Assembly: GCA_947095585.1 (NCBI GenBank)
Contig: OX352761.1
Coordinates: forward strand, 49,960,019 to 50,024,018
Length of the DNA stretch: 64,000 nt
Direction of reading: 5' to 3'
Source of the DNA: Nephrocerus scutellatus
Taxonomy: Eukaryota; Arthropoda; Insecta; Diptera; Pipunculidae
In this document: positions 30,575 through 41,657 of the stretch, in pieces
How the letters are laid out: each line of letters opens with the position of its first letter
How positions within the stretch are numbered: position 1 is the first letter of the stretch
Position numbers and translations under genes: made by a program
Notes under the pieces: model-generated
Database searches by the model: none
What the model saw: the letters and a program-made list of their open reading frames with translations, nothing else
Told to the model about the DNA's origin: nothing

Positions 30575-31050
30575 TACTTTCTTCGCGTCACTGAGAAAAA
30601 CGCACTTTTCTTAAAATAAATTCAATCTTTAGAAGCCCATCTCTCAGAAAGAGGGCGTTAGCCCCAAACCAGATGGCGATTTTTGAAAACTGCTCCATGG
30701 GAGCTTTCGGGACAGAGATGTCCCAAAGCCCTAACCCTTTGTATGCTATACTGTCATTTTGATGAAATGGAATGCCACGCCCCTAAAAATCGCATGGCTG
30801 TGTTGGTAAAATTTGCAGCTTTCGTTTGGTACCAATTAACCCACATACTTCCTTCGCGTCACTAAGAAAAACGCAATTTTCTGAAAATAAATGCAATCTT
30901 TAGAAGCCCCTCTCTCAGAAAGCGGGCGTTAACCCCAAACTAGATGGCGATTTTTGAAAACTGCTCCATGGGAGTTTTCGGGAGAGATGTGTCCCAAAGC
31001 CCTTACCCTTTGGCTATACTGTCATTTTCACATAAAAACATGTTTTTGTA
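30575..31050. repeat. Two-copy direct repeat of about 200 bp
   Basis: 30580-30770 and 30850-31040 match closely (CTTCGCGTCACT, AATCTTTAGAAGCCC, CTAGATGGCGATTTTTGAAA, GCTCCATGGGAG). The period is about 272 bp. No coding function is recognised. It starts where the Helentron-like piece ends. Confidence 0.7.
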
Positions 31051-31311
31051 TGAAAAAAACTCAATCATATGATATACCACTCCATCATATGAAACTGCAC
31101 ATAAACCAACTACAAAGTGATACACCTTCCGTTTAAATTGGGCCACATTTATAAAAATAGTATGGCTGTGTAGAACTATTATTCACCTTTAATTTAATAC
31201 CAATATTTATACCTGCCCCCTATAAACACGCCGACTATTTAACTTTTTTGATTTTAAGTCTGCCGAATTGGGTTTGATTGGCTTCATTTTTTTAAAAAAT
31301 AAAGGTAATTT
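31051..31311. other. Unassigned AT-rich spacer
   Basis: No gene or repeat partner recognised. Confidence 0.3.
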
Positions 31312-31720
31312 TATTAGGAATTCCGAATAGGTTAATTTCTCGATTAGCATACTCTTCAACCCCATTCAACTTGATGACACATGAATAACTTCCAAGCAGC
31401 GGAACTTCATCTCCGGATGCGCTGCCTGCTGGTTTTGAGATAATCTGGAGGGTTGGTTTTCCAAAGCGCCTCCAGTTTATTTTCGAGATTATCGTTATGT
31501 CTGAAGCTGTGTCGAGTTATAGCTTAACGTTCGCGCCGTTGATCTTTGGTTCAACAAACTTTCATTTTACATTTTTCGCAAGTCTTTGCTTTGTAAGGAC
31601 AATTCTGCCAGATGCTGCTTGCTTTTTCTCCTGGACCGCTTTGATTTCGAACTGTTCGATGACTTTGGTTTTGCCGCGCTTCAGGCAAACGATTCTATGG
31701 CCAGATTTCAGAATTTCCTG
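31312..31720 (-). pseudogene. LTR-retrotransposon protease remnant
   Basis: Minus strand reads KMKFVEPKINGANVKL, then a stop, LDTASDITIISKINWRRFGK, ASGDEVPLLGSYSCVIKLNG and REINLFGIPNK. This is the layout of a gypsy-type aspartic protease (D-T-A-S near the start, LFGI near the end). A stop precedes the catalytic block. It runs into the 118-bp satellite at about 31700, so the satellite may have arisen or expanded next to it. Confidence 0.65.
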
Positions 31721-33744
31721 AGGAACAAGGGTTGTAGTCGCATGTTAGTCCTGCATACCATATTTCATATGAATCGCTTGAGAAAAGGCTTGGACCACAA
31801 AATTCCAGACCCTATTGGCCAGATCCCAGAATTTCCATAGGAACAAGGTCGCATCTTACTCTTGCATACCGAATTTAAAATCGGATCGCTTGAGAAATTG
31901 CTTTGTTCTGGAAATTCCAGACCATAATGATCATATTCCAGAACTTACATAGGAAGAAGGCTTACAGTCGCATCTTAGTCCTGCATACCGAATTTCATAC
32001 GAATCGCTTGTGAAATGGCTTGGTCCACAAAATTCCAGACCTTATTGGCCTTGGCCAGATCCCAGAATTTCCATAGGAAAAAGGGTTGTAGTCGCATCTT
32101 ACTCCTACATACCGAATTTAAAACGAATCGCTTGAGAAATTGCGTTTTTCCAGAAATTCCAGACGATAATGATCATATTCCAGAAGAATTTCCATAGGAA
32201 GAAGTCTTACAGTCGCATCTTAGTCCTACATTCCGAATTTCATGCAAATCTCTTGAAAAATTGCTTTGTTCCAGATATTCCATACCATAATGATCATATT
32301 GTCGAATTTCCTTAGGAAGAAGTCTTATAGTCGCATTTTAGTCCTACATTCCGAGTTTCAAGCAAATCGCTTTAGAAATTGCTTTGTTCCAAAAATTCCA
32401 GACCATAATGATCATATTCCAGAATTTCCATAGCAAGAAGTCTTACAGTCGCATCTTAGTCCTACATACCTAATTTCATACGAATCGCTTGAGAAATTGC
32501 TTGGTCCACAAAATTCCAGACCCTATTGGCCAGATCCCAGAATTTCCATAGGAAAAAGTCTTATAGTCGCATGTTAGTCCTACATACCAAATTTCATACG
32601 AATCGCTTGAGAGATTTCTTAGTTCACAAAATTCCAGACCCTATTGGCCAGATCCCAGAATTTCCATAGGAAAAAGTCTTATAGTCGCATGTTAGTCCTA
32701 CATACCGAATTTTATACGAATCTCTTAATAAATTGATTGGTCCACAAAATTCCAGACCCCATTGGCCCTATCCCAGAATTTCCATAGGAACAAGTCTTAT
32801 AGTAGCATCTTACTCCTACATACCGATTTTAAAACGAATCGCTTGAGAAATTGTGTTGTTCCAGAAATTCCAGACGATAATGATCATATTCCAGAATTTC
32901 CATAGGAAGAAGTCTTACAGTCGCATCTTAGTCCTACATTCCGAATTTCATGCAAATCGCTTGAGAAATTGCTTTGTTCCAGAAATTCCAGACCATAATG
33001 ATCATATTCCCGAATTTCCTTAGGAAGAAGTCTTACAGTCGCATCTTAGTCCTACATACCTAATTTCATACGAATCGCTTGAGAAATTGCTTAGTCCACA
33101 AAATTCCAGACCCTATTGGCCAGATCCCAGAATTTCCATAGGAAAAAGTCTTATAGTCGCATGTTAGTCCTACATACCAAATTTCATACGAATCGCTTGA
33201 GAGATTTCTTAGTTCACAAAATTCCAGACCCTATTGGCCAGATCCCAGAATTTCCATAGGAAAAAGTCTTATAGTCGCATGTTAGTCCTACATTCCGAAT
33301 TTCATGCAAATCGCTTGAGAAATTGCTTTGTTCCAGAAATTCCAGACGATAATGATCATATTCCAGAATTTCCATAGGAAGAAGTCTTACAGTCGCATCT
33401 TAGTCCTACATTCCGAATTTCATGCAAATCGCTTGAGAAATTGCTTTGTTCCAGAAATTCCAGACCATAATGATCATATTCCCGAATTTCCTTAGGAAGA
33501 AGTCTTATAGTCGCATTTTAGTCCTACATTCCGAGTTTCATGCTAATCGCTTCAGAAATTGCTTTGTTCCAGAAATTCCAGACCATAATGATCATATTCC
33601 CGAATTTCCTTAGGAAGAAGTCTTATAGTCGCATTTTAGTCCTACATTCCGAGTTTCATGCAAATCGCTTCAGAAATTGCTTTGTTCCAAAAATTCCAGA
33701 ACATAATGATCATATTTCAAAATTTCCATAGCAAGAAGTCTTAC
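31697..33744. repeat. 118-bp satellite, array 1 (about 17 units)
   Basis: Tandem 118-bp units share CAGAATTTCCATAGGAA, GTCTTA(C/T)AGTCGCAT, TAGTCCTACAT, CGAATTTCAT, GAATCGCTTGAGAAATT and AAATTCCAGACC. Two unit types differ at the end: type A has CATAATGATCATATTC and type B has CCTATTGGCCAGATCC. The order from left is about B A B A A A B B B A A B B A A A A. Blocks recur at 4- and 5-unit spacing (for example 32460-32680 with 33050-33270), which indicates local higher-order duplication. Open frames in it are chance. Confidence 0.9.
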
Positions 33745-34108
33745 TAAAGAAAGTGTGCCTTGTGACAAACGCAAGCAAAAAAAATTTATTCAAAAAATTA
33801 TAATAAATTTTATTTAAAATAATTGAAAATATTTTTTCATTTTTTCATTTTTATTAAAAATTAACTTTTTTCTTTTATTTCAAATTGTGTTTTATACCAT
33901 TCAGTATTTATTGTTGTGTTAAAAATTTTAAAGAATACTTTTTGATATCTAAACGTGATAACTATATTGGTCAAGGTCGTTAAAGAAAGCAATACACTTT
34001 CTTAAAAAGAACAAATTGGTCATTTGTACAATCAAGAATATCAACAAAAGTGGTGTTGATTTACCAACCAAAACGGAAACAATCGCCGATTTATAATCGC
34101 TGTGTCTG

Positions 34109-34384
34109 GTGCTGTTGGATAATTTAAACGACAAGAACATCACACTGAATCACCAAAAGAAGTCAAATAAAATCCTTGCGACAAAAATTGCTGAACTCGA
34201 ACAGCGGATACAGGCGGTTTCCCGTGATTGTTCAACCGCAACCAATGGTTTCTCACCATCACAGATTCTTTTGCACGGATATTGTTCATCAAGCGTTGAT
34301 ACTGCTGACAGCAATACCATCAAAACAAAGTCATCATCTCGTAACGTTACCGAAGATTCGGGCACAAAAAAGCAGTTATGTTAA
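34109..34384 (+). pseudogene. Possible LINE ORF1 coiled-coil fragment
   Basis: 91 residues with a heptad-like stretch (LDNLNDKNITLNHQKKSNKI, AELEQRIQAVSRD) before a Ser/Thr-rich tail, then a stop. Its position upstream of the endonuclease suggests the C-terminal part of ORF1. There is no zinc finger and I do not recognise it firmly. Confidence 0.4.
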
Positions 34385-34689
34385 AAAGTATTTTTATTCG
34401 TTTTTAAATTTTTAAAAAATTTATTTTATTTGAGTAGTTTTTAGAAGTAGAATTTTTATTGACTTTCTGTCTCAGTAGCTTTGCGTGCCTTTTTCGTTTT
34501 TTAGGCCTGGTACTACAAACGAATCAGTAACGTTTTCACTGTTGAGTGGTTGGTTCGTAGAAATTCTTCTTATTATTGTTATTTTTAATATTTTTTATTT
34601 TTTATTATATGCTTATCTTATTTTACGTATATTTTCATCATCTTGACGGGTTCGGTATTTTTAATTTGTAAAATGAACTCTTATTTGAA

Positions 34690-35900
34690 ATTCATTTCAC
34701 AAATATTCGCGGCATTAAAAGTAATTTTAACTCGATCGTAGCACATCTTGACGCGAATAAACCTGCGGTTCTAAGTTTATGTGAAACGTAGGCTTCTTAT
34801 ATGGATACCCCAAATGATTTTCATTGCCCGGGGTATTCTCGTGTCGACTGTTTGGTTCCACATCGTGGGGTTATTTTATTTATAAGCGATGACATCAGTT
34901 TTAGTGTACCTAATTTTAATATTCCAAACAGTAATCCCATGTTCAATACGATATGGATTGAAATTGTAATTTCAAACCATTCTATGTTTATTTGTTCCCT
35001 TTATCGTAGTTCTAATTTGTCACCTGATGACACTAATATTGAGTTTAATTACTTATCAGACACTATAGACAAGATTTACCAATCATCACCAGCATCAGAA
35101 TTGATAGTCTTGGGTGATTTTAATGTCCACAAGGATTCGTGGTTGACCTATTCGAAGATCGATCTGGTGAAACCGCTGAACTATTTTCAAATGTTAATCT
35201 TTTCACCCAACTCGTTAATAAGCCAACTAGGTATCCCGATACTACTGGTCAATCACCTCACCTATTAGATTTATTTCTTACTACTATGCCAGATAAATAT
35301 TCAATTGATGTATCTGCTCCATTAGGTCTTTCTGACCATGCTTTGGTAGTAGCCAAATTTTCAATAACAACAGCCCTTATAGAGCCTACTCGTAAAAGGC
35401 TACTCTGGCACTATAAAAATGCTAACTGGGAGCTCCTGAACCAATTTTATAGCTCATTTGATTGGTCAACCTGTTTTTCCAGCAATAATGCTGATGAAGC
35501 ATCACAACTAATCACGTCAACCATTTTGCTAGGAATGAAAAATTGCATTCCTTCTTCATTTAAAAAGAAAAATACTCATAAAAATAAATGGTTTAACGAA
35601 AATTGCAGGTCAGCAGTCGTGTGTAAAAAAGCAGCCCATTTGGACTACGTTAATTGCACTTCTGAAGATAACCTTGTAAAGTTTCGAATAGCTAGAAATA
35701 GATCAAACGCTATATTGAAAAGGTATAAAATAATATATGACCTTAAGATTCGAGATAGCATGCGAAAAATTTTGGTTTCTGATTCAAACAGTCGAAGCTT
35801 TTGGTCGTTTGCTGCATTGGTTAAAAGAAACTTTGCAGACAATACTTCGTCTATTCCTTCTTTATTTCATAATGGTATTCATTATAGAACTGATATTTAG
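34690..35900 (+). pseudogene. LINE ORF2 endonuclease and linker
   Basis: Blocks: IHFTNIRGIKSNFNSIVAHL (34690), SLCET followed by a stop, PGYSRVDCLVPHRGVILFIS, MFICSLYRSS, LIVLGDFNVHKDSWL, then a frame shift near 35150. Next come NLFTQLVNKPTRYPD, HLLDLFLTTMPDKY, PLGLSDHALVVAKF (S-D-H) and linker helices to KRNFADNTSSIPSLF. It is a CR1/Jockey APE nuclease with its active-site Asp and His in place, disabled by one stop and one shift. RT would follow but is missing. Confidence 0.8.
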
Positions 35901-35985
35901 AAAGCTAATCTCTTAGCTCTTAGCTTCTCATTTCGCTGGTGCCTCTACCCTTCCTTTAACTTACCAAAGCCCCCAAATTCTCCCA

Positions 35986-36655
35986 AATCCCAGAATTTCC
36001 ATAGGAACAATTCTTATAGTAGCATATTAGTCCTACATACCGAATTTCATACGAATCGCTTGAGAAAAAATTCCAGACCCTATTGGCCCTATCCCAGAAT
36101 TTCCATAGGAACAAGTGTTATAGTCGGATCTTAATCCTACATACCGAATTTCAGACGAATCGCTTAAGAAATTGCTTGGTCCACAAAATTCCAGACCCTA
36201 TTGGCCCTATGCCAGAACTTTCTTAGAAAGAAGTCTGGTAGTCGCATCTTAGTCCTTCATTCCGAATTTCATGCGAATCGCTTGAGAGATTGCTTTTTTC
36301 CAGAAATTCCAGACCATAATGATCATATTCCTGAATTTTCACAGGAAAAAGTCTTATAGTCGCATCTTAGTCACCATTCCGAATTTCATGCAAATCACTT
36401 GAGTAATTTCTTTGTTCCAGAAATTCCAGACCATAATCATCATATTCTAGAATTTCCATAGGAAGAAGTCTTATAGTCGCATCTTAGTCCTACATTCCGA
36501 ATTTCATGCGATTCGCTTGAGAAATTATTTTGTTTCAGAAATTCCAGACCATAATGATAATATTCCAGAATTTCCATTGGAACAAGTCTTATAGTCACAT
36601 CTTAGCCCTACATTCCGAATTTCATGCGATCCGCTTGGGAAATGGCTTAGTTCCC
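35986..36655. repeat. 118-bp satellite, array 2 (about 6 units)
   Basis: Same units as array 1, in order B B B A A then a final A-type unit, ending near TTCCCAAATTTCTGACA. Units here are more diverged (for example TGGCCCTATCCC in type B). Confidence 0.88.
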
Positions 36656-36719
36656 AAATTTCTGACATTTAAAAGGGGTTCACTTAAAAGTGTGACATTT
36701 AACAGTTTGATAGTTTGTT

Positions 36720-38430
36720 GATAGTCTAAACACTGATCTTCATTTAACAATTATAACGGAAACATTTGTTAAAAGTTCAAATGTATTCTATTTCAATATA
36801 GCTAACTATTCATCTGTCTTTTCTAGTATAGATGACAGATCAGGTGGTGGCATTGCTATCTTCATCAGAAATGACATACATTTTAGCTTTATAAGTTCAG
36901 ATAATGGCACGTTGCCTTTTCAATATATTTGTGTTCAGCTTGTGGATTATAATCAAACTAATATATTTGATTGTTTTAGGCCGCCAGACTCTAATCTTGG
37001 TTGCTTTTTGGAATTTTTAGAACATTTGTTAAATAGTAATAAGGCGACCTCTGATTCTATTGTTGTTGGAGATTTGAATATACCCGTTAACAAAGACACA
37101 AAATTAGTTTCGGATTATAAATCTATATTACTCAGTTATGGTATGATTGTTACGAATAACTTTGCTACTAGAACTAAAGAGTGGTAATATTTTGGATCAT
37201 GCCATTTCTAGTTTCCTCAATATAGAATGTGTTTTAAACTCAACCATTGAATCTGACATTTGTAATTAAAGTGTCGTTTTCTCTAAATTTGTATATAAAC
37301 AGAAATACATCACAAAAAATTTAGAAAAAAAACTATCAATTATAAGAAAGGAAGTCAGTTATAATCGCAAACAATTTGTGGCAATGAATGGTGTTAATAG
37401 TAACATACTAACCATTAACTGTGGTGTGCCAAAATGAAGTGTTCTTGGGCCTCTATTATTTTTGATTTTCATAAATGATATAGCCCAATTACCTCTGGCT
37501 GGTAAACTCAACAGGTTTGCTGATGATACAGCAATTTTTTATAAATCAAAAGATTGTACATGGCCATGATGGAAATGAAAAAATTACATTAATGGACTAT
37601 TTTGCTTTTAATAAAATATCAGTGAATCTTAGTAAAACCAAAGTTATTGTATTTCACTCCCCGTTCTTGCCACACTGTGATTTACCTATCTTACAAGTTT
37701 CCAATGATATTATTGAACGAGTCGATAAATTTAAATATCTCGGGGTGGTACTTGACAAACATATGTCTTAGGATGAACCAATTCGTAAGTTGACTGTTGG
37801 AATTTGTCCATATTTCTATTTGATTAGAAAACTTGCTTCGTTTGTTCCAACACTTGTATTGAACATGATTTATCTTTCATTTATTCATACACGCTTCTAC
37901 TATGCTATCGCAACATTTGGCAGTGCTGCTAAAACTAAATTAATTAAATTACAAGTATTGCAACATATTGTAAAGCTATTTATAGACTTCCCCACTTATT
38001 TTCAACAACTGAGTTGCATAGAAATTTGCTGAAGGAATTCTTCCAATAAATGCCTTATTTGAACTTAATGTGTCAATTTACGAGTATATGTACAAATGTC
38101 TGAAAATTACGTCTTCTCTATCAAATTTAGACTTTGAGTTTATAAATCATAACTACAATATTCGTCGAATAGCTTTCTGAAGAGTAATAAAATTAAACCA
38201 GAATTTGTCAGGAATGCAATTACACTCATCGGGCCATTTGTATATAATAAAATACCTAATGTAATTGAAACATCTGAAAATGTTTCAAAATTTAAGAAAT
38301 TATTGAAAACTTATCCGGCATCATTAGTTGAAAATCATCTGTAATCACGTTGTATTTAATACTAAAAGGGTGACTGTTTAGCTTTTGAAGGACAAAAAAT
38401 CCACTAGCTATCAGTTACTCTTTCTTTCCT
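36720..38430 (+). pseudogene. CR1-like LINE ORF2, internally deleted
   Basis: An endonuclease piece at 36790-37250 (RSGGGIAIFIRNDIHFSFIS, SDSIVVGDLNIPVNK, ILDHAISSFL) is followed directly by the late RT. That part is NCGVPK, stop, SVLGPLLFLIFINDIA, LNRFADDTAIF (37510), KISVNLSKTKVIVF, YLGVVLDKHMS, stop, then the C-terminal conserved region to about 38330. The RT fingers are missing. Stops and shifts occur throughout. It ends at the start of the Helentron-like array. Confidence 0.75.
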
Positions 38431-38758
38431 TTTTAAATTCTCTATATTAACTTCGCATGCCCGTGGTTGGCTGGCTGGATGGTGTAATCGGGCCGCGGGG
38501 TCGGGGGGCTCCCATACAAATTTTTTTCCGCGGCATCAGATCATTTCATACTACCTATAATGACTGTGTTCTGTGTGCTCTGTGCGCTGTCCGCTGTGAG
38601 CTTTGGGCAGCGCTGCTTGCTTTACGATTGGGGTTGTTTTATTGTTGGGTTGCAGTGCTCCGTATGTGTTTTTGTATTTCAGCATTTATAGTGGACAGTA
38701 TACTTTTGGTTGTTAGAGAATTTGCATGAAAAATTTAAATTTTTATGGGTTGTTTTTT
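38431..38758 (+). mobile_element. Helentron/DINE-like unit 1
   Basis: TTTAAATTCTCTATATTAAC and GCATGCCCGTGG at the left. It then jumps to ATCGGGCCGCGGGGTCGG (the middle is deleted). It ends TTAGAGAATTTGCATG and GGGTTGTTTTTTT, flowing directly into unit 2. Confidence 0.8.
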
Positions 38759-39180
38759 TAAATTCTCTATATTAACTTCGCGTTCCCGTGGCTGACTTGC
38801 TGGCTGGCTGGTGGGCAGAATCTTGTGATACATTTTTAACACACTTCCTAAAACCCGATTTTATTGAAGTTTTGCACACATGTATATTTCCGGTGATAAT
38901 AATTTCTATTAAAATTTGTACTCGGGTCGCGGGGTCGGAGGGCTCCCATACAAAATTTTTCCCCCGCATCAGATCATTTCATAGTATAATGACTGTGTTC
39001 TGTGTGCGTTGTGCGCTGTGAGCTTTGGGCAGCGCTGCTTGCTTTACGATTGGTGTGTTTTGTTGTTGGGTTGCAGTGCTCCGTATGTGTTTTTGTATTT
39101 CAGCATTTATAGTTGAATTCAGTATACTTTTGGTTATTAGAGAATTTACATGAAAACTTTAAATTTTTATGGGCTGTTTT
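38759..39180 (+). mobile_element. Helentron/DINE-like unit 2 (best full unit)
   Basis: About 422 bp: TAAATTCTCTA near the left end, GGCTGGCTGG, TTTTTAACACACTTCC, TTGCACACATGTATATTTCC, GGCTCCCATACAAA, GTGCGCTGTGAGCTTTGGGC, then TTAGAGAATTTACATG and GGGCTGTTTTTT. 11-base subterminal inverted repeats and T-rich ends fit short Helentron-associated repeats. Unit 3 follows without a gap. Confidence 0.8.
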
Positions 39181-39230
39181 TTTAAATTCTCTATATTAAC
39201 TTCGCGTACCCGTGGCTGGCTGGCTTGCTG
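39181..39230 (+). mobile_element. Helentron/DINE-like unit 3, 5' stub
   Basis: Only the first 50 bases (TTTAAATTCTCTATATTAAC to GGCTGGCTTGCTG), then LINE sequence. Confidence 0.75.
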
Positions 39231-40023
39231 TTCAGATTTTCTAATTAATCTAATCAATGTAATCGCTTTTTTTACATAGTGCCAATAGTTCAGAGGTCAT
39301 CCAAGAGTTATTTTTACGTTTCGTTACGGAGTGTTGTATAGTCGATTTTTCATAAATTTCATTCATTTTGCATAAAAACATATTATAGACTATTTCTACG
39401 TCAGTCTCATTGAGAACGTTCTCCCAATTTGTTGTTCTTACAAGTTTCACTGTGTTTGAACAGAGGTATGCTGTGGTAACGTCATTAGTCGCTACGTTTT
39501 GCATCGAGTCATTTTCATACCATATGGCATAATGGTCCGAAATCTCGCTCTCAATAACGGCCAAGTATATTTGATGTTTCGGAATGCTGATAAGAATGGT
39601 GTCAATTAATGAAAACGTTCCTGTGGCCATGTATGTTCCTGTTATGTGCCTTTATAATATTAACAAGTCCTTTTGACGCTAGTATTTCCAAGTAGTCTTT
39701 AACCCAAGTTTTTGTTCTGTCTTGAACATTAATGTTAATATCTCCCATGATTATGGTTTCCTTTTTCCCATTGTTTACTTGCAAATTTTTGGCCAATTCT
39801 AGAATAAAATGTTTTATACTGTAGCCCGGAGTCCTATAAACTCAAAGTAAATGTTTTCCTTTATCTTTTTCCTTTATAACGATCTTTAAGCATTCAAATG
39901 ATTTCATTTCAATTCTTTCATAATTAATAGAGTTCTTTACGTATAGCGTAATGCCTCTACGATGATTTCTATTTAGAAAATCGTAATTAAAGCCATCTAT
40001 TGCGTACAATAAATTTTCTTCTT
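39231..40023 (-). pseudogene. CR1-like LINE ORF2 endonuclease (piece 4 of the split LINE)
   Basis: Minus-strand endonuclease. Near 40015 it starts KEENLLYAIDGFNYDF, then RRGITLYVKNSINYE, ETIIMGDININVQDRTKTWV (catalytic D-x-N) at 39760, LIDTILISIPKHQIY and SEISDHYAIWYEND (S-D-H) at 39560, then linker to KNNSWMTSELLALCKKSD. One stop and a frame change near 39640 and 39830 break it. Its left neighbour in the protein is at 46990-47143: removing 40024-46989 joins the two pieces in frame. Confidence 0.8.
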
Positions 40024-40135
40024 TTTAAATTCTCTATATTAACGTCGCGTGCCCGTGGCTGGCTGGTCAGATCTTGTAATCAATTTTTAACCCACTTCCC
40101 AAAGTCCGACTTTATTAAAATTTTGCACACGTGTA
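40024..40135 (+). mobile_element. Helentron/DINE-like unit 4, left part
   Basis: TTAAATTCTCTATATTAACGTCGCGTGCCCGTGG to TTTTGCACACGTGTA, interrupted by the LTR element. The right part resumes at 46314 with TGTATATTTCTGG. TGTA at 40132-40135 is the duplicated target. Confidence 0.8.
40132..40135. repeat. Target site duplication TGTA, left copy
   Basis: Matches 46314-46317 after the other LTR. 4 bp, as for gypsy-type elements. Confidence 0.8.
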
Positions 40136-41311
40136 TGTAGGATAAGTTATTCTGTTAATTATCTTTTGCATTACTCATAACGTGTAGGATTAGTTATTCT
40201 GTTGATTATCTTTTGCATTACTCATAACGTGTAGGATTAGTTATTCTATTAATTATCTTTTGTTCAATAAGCATTATGTTTCTACTTCTGGTACGTTGCG
40301 CAGTCACCATAGTTTTGGGTCGTTGCGCTACTTATATGTCGTCCGAATTCCTAAGCGTCTATTTTCTTTGCCGTACGTGGATGATATTGATGTAGGTCGG
40401 GTGAATCATCACACGGGTGATTGGCAGCCTGATAAATAGGCAAGTCAGCGTAGGTTGGTGTTATCTGTTAGCGATGACACCGGCCAAGCTGCTAGGCGCC
40501 GTCGCTGCAGCGGGCGGCATTGGATTACTGCTGACGGTACTGCTAAAGCTATGGACGTGGTACCGGCTGTTGAAAGCATCGCATGTGTGGGACATGCTTT
40601 AAGGTTAAAACGAGGGTGACTGCTCAACAGGAGGCGAGTTCTCTTTAACTTACGCAGCCGTGCGGTCGTGCCTTTTTGATTTACTCTTTTGATGTTCTTT
40701 TATTTGAAATTAATTTAAAGTTGTAATTGTTTGATTATATATTATCTCATATTGTTGTTCTTTTATATTTTTAAATTCTCTATATTAACTTCACTTGCCC
40801 GTGGCTGGCTGGCTGGCTGGCTGGCCAAATCTTGTGATCAATTTTTAACCCACTTCCTACAGCCCGATTTTATTGAAATTTTGCACACATGTAAATCTCC
40901 CATGACAACACTTTCTATTAAAATTTGAGGCCCCTCATGCCGCGGGCTCCCATACAAATATTTTACAAAATTTACCCGATTTTCTTTAAATTTTGTACAC
41001 ATGTGTATCTTCGATGGAAAACACAATTTGGAGCGATCGGCCCCTTGGGGACCCCAATATACAATTTTTAAATATCGCTATATCGCATCAGATCACAGCA
41101 AAGTCTGAGCTCTGTGCTTTGTGAGCAGCGCTGTTCGCTGCCGCTGCGTCATTTGGTGGATGATTTTGCCACAAAACGAGCACGCACAGTGTATGTGTGT
41201 ATCCCCGATTAGAGAATTTACAATAAAAATTTTAATTTTTATGGGTTGTTTTTTTTTTAAATTAAATCATAATTGTTCGTTTAAAATAAAATAGTCGCAT
41301 TTTTTCCTACA
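40136..41311 (+). repeat. 5' LTR with a nested Helentron-like insert
   Basis: 1176 bp including about 488 bp of Helentron-like DNA (40770-41257). It opens with a 47-bp tandem (TGTAGGAT(A/T)AGTTATTCT at 40136, 40183 and 40230), so the LTR start is repeated. It closes TTTTTTCCTACA. Confidence 0.8.
40770..41257 (+). mobile_element. Helentron/DINE-like unit inside the 5' LTR
   Basis: TTAAATTCTCTATATTAACTTCACTTGCCCGTGG, a GGCT microsatellite (40802-40826), the shared body, then TTAGAGAATTTACAAT and GGGTTGTTTTTTTTT. The flanking LTR text is the same as around 45430-46258. Confidence 0.8.
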
Positions 41312-41329
41312 TGGGGGCTCAACCGGGAT
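41312..41329 (+). promoter_or_regulatory. Primer binding site
   Basis: TGGGGGCTCAACCGGGAT directly abuts the LTR end. It starts TGG as required for pairing with a tRNA CCA end. I cannot name the tRNA. Confidence 0.7.
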
Positions 41330-41384
41330 TTCACCGAATAAATTTGGAAAATTTGTTTTTCTCAGGCGAATATTTAAAATAGTG

Positions 41385-41570
41385 GACAGAGTAAAATAAA
41401 GCTAAGACGGTAAAGATAGTGAAGAGAGTAAAATAAAGATAAGAAGGCAAAGACAGTGAAGAGAGTAAAATAAAGATAAGGTAAAGACAGTTAACAAAGT
41501 GAAATAAAGCTAAGAAGGTAAAGACAGTGAAGAAAGTAAGATAAAGCAAAGAAGTTGGAGCGAAGTTAAG
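41385..41570 (+). repeat. Purine-rich leader minisatellite (about 38 bp)
   Basis: Four to five diverged units of the type GAGTAAAATAAAGATAAGAAGG then AAAGACAGTGAAGA lie in the untranslated leader between primer site and gag. Confidence 0.8.
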
Positions 41571-41657
41571 AAGATAAGAACGACATGTGAGGATAAGATA
41601 TAGGAAAGTAAAGAGTGAATCCGTGCGGTGAAGAGACTGGTTTACTGGGTAAAGTGA

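Larger units (their letters stand above)
33745..35985 (+). mobile_element. CR1/Jockey-group LINE inside the satellite, 3'-truncated
   Basis: The satellite stops at CTTAC (33744) and resumes with ATCCCAGAATTTCC at about 35986. Between them lie an AT-rich leader, an ORF1-like coiled-coil piece (34109-34384) and an ORF2 endonuclease plus linker (34700-35900), but no RT, 3' UTR or A tail. The cut lies at the satellite joint, so part of the LINE was lost, perhaps by satellite rearrangement. Confidence 0.75.

Noticed and set aside
32015..33731. Several 60-80 residue frames such as those near 32015 and 33540
   Set aside because: The 118-bp unit is not a multiple of three, so frames shift each unit; they are chance openings in satellite DNA.
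31697..36655. Regular repeats that might suggest a CRISPR array
   Set aside because: Units are contiguous 118-bp satellite monomers with no unique spacers, in a eukaryotic transposon context.
38457..39021. Cys/Trp-rich frames in the Helentron-like repeats (also 46349-46965)
   Set aside because: Recurs only because the repeat recurs; frames are not preserved between units.
40417..40602. 61-residue frame with a hydrophobic Leu/Ala stretch
   Set aside because: Lies wholly inside an LTR, upstream of the primer site, with no conservation evidence.
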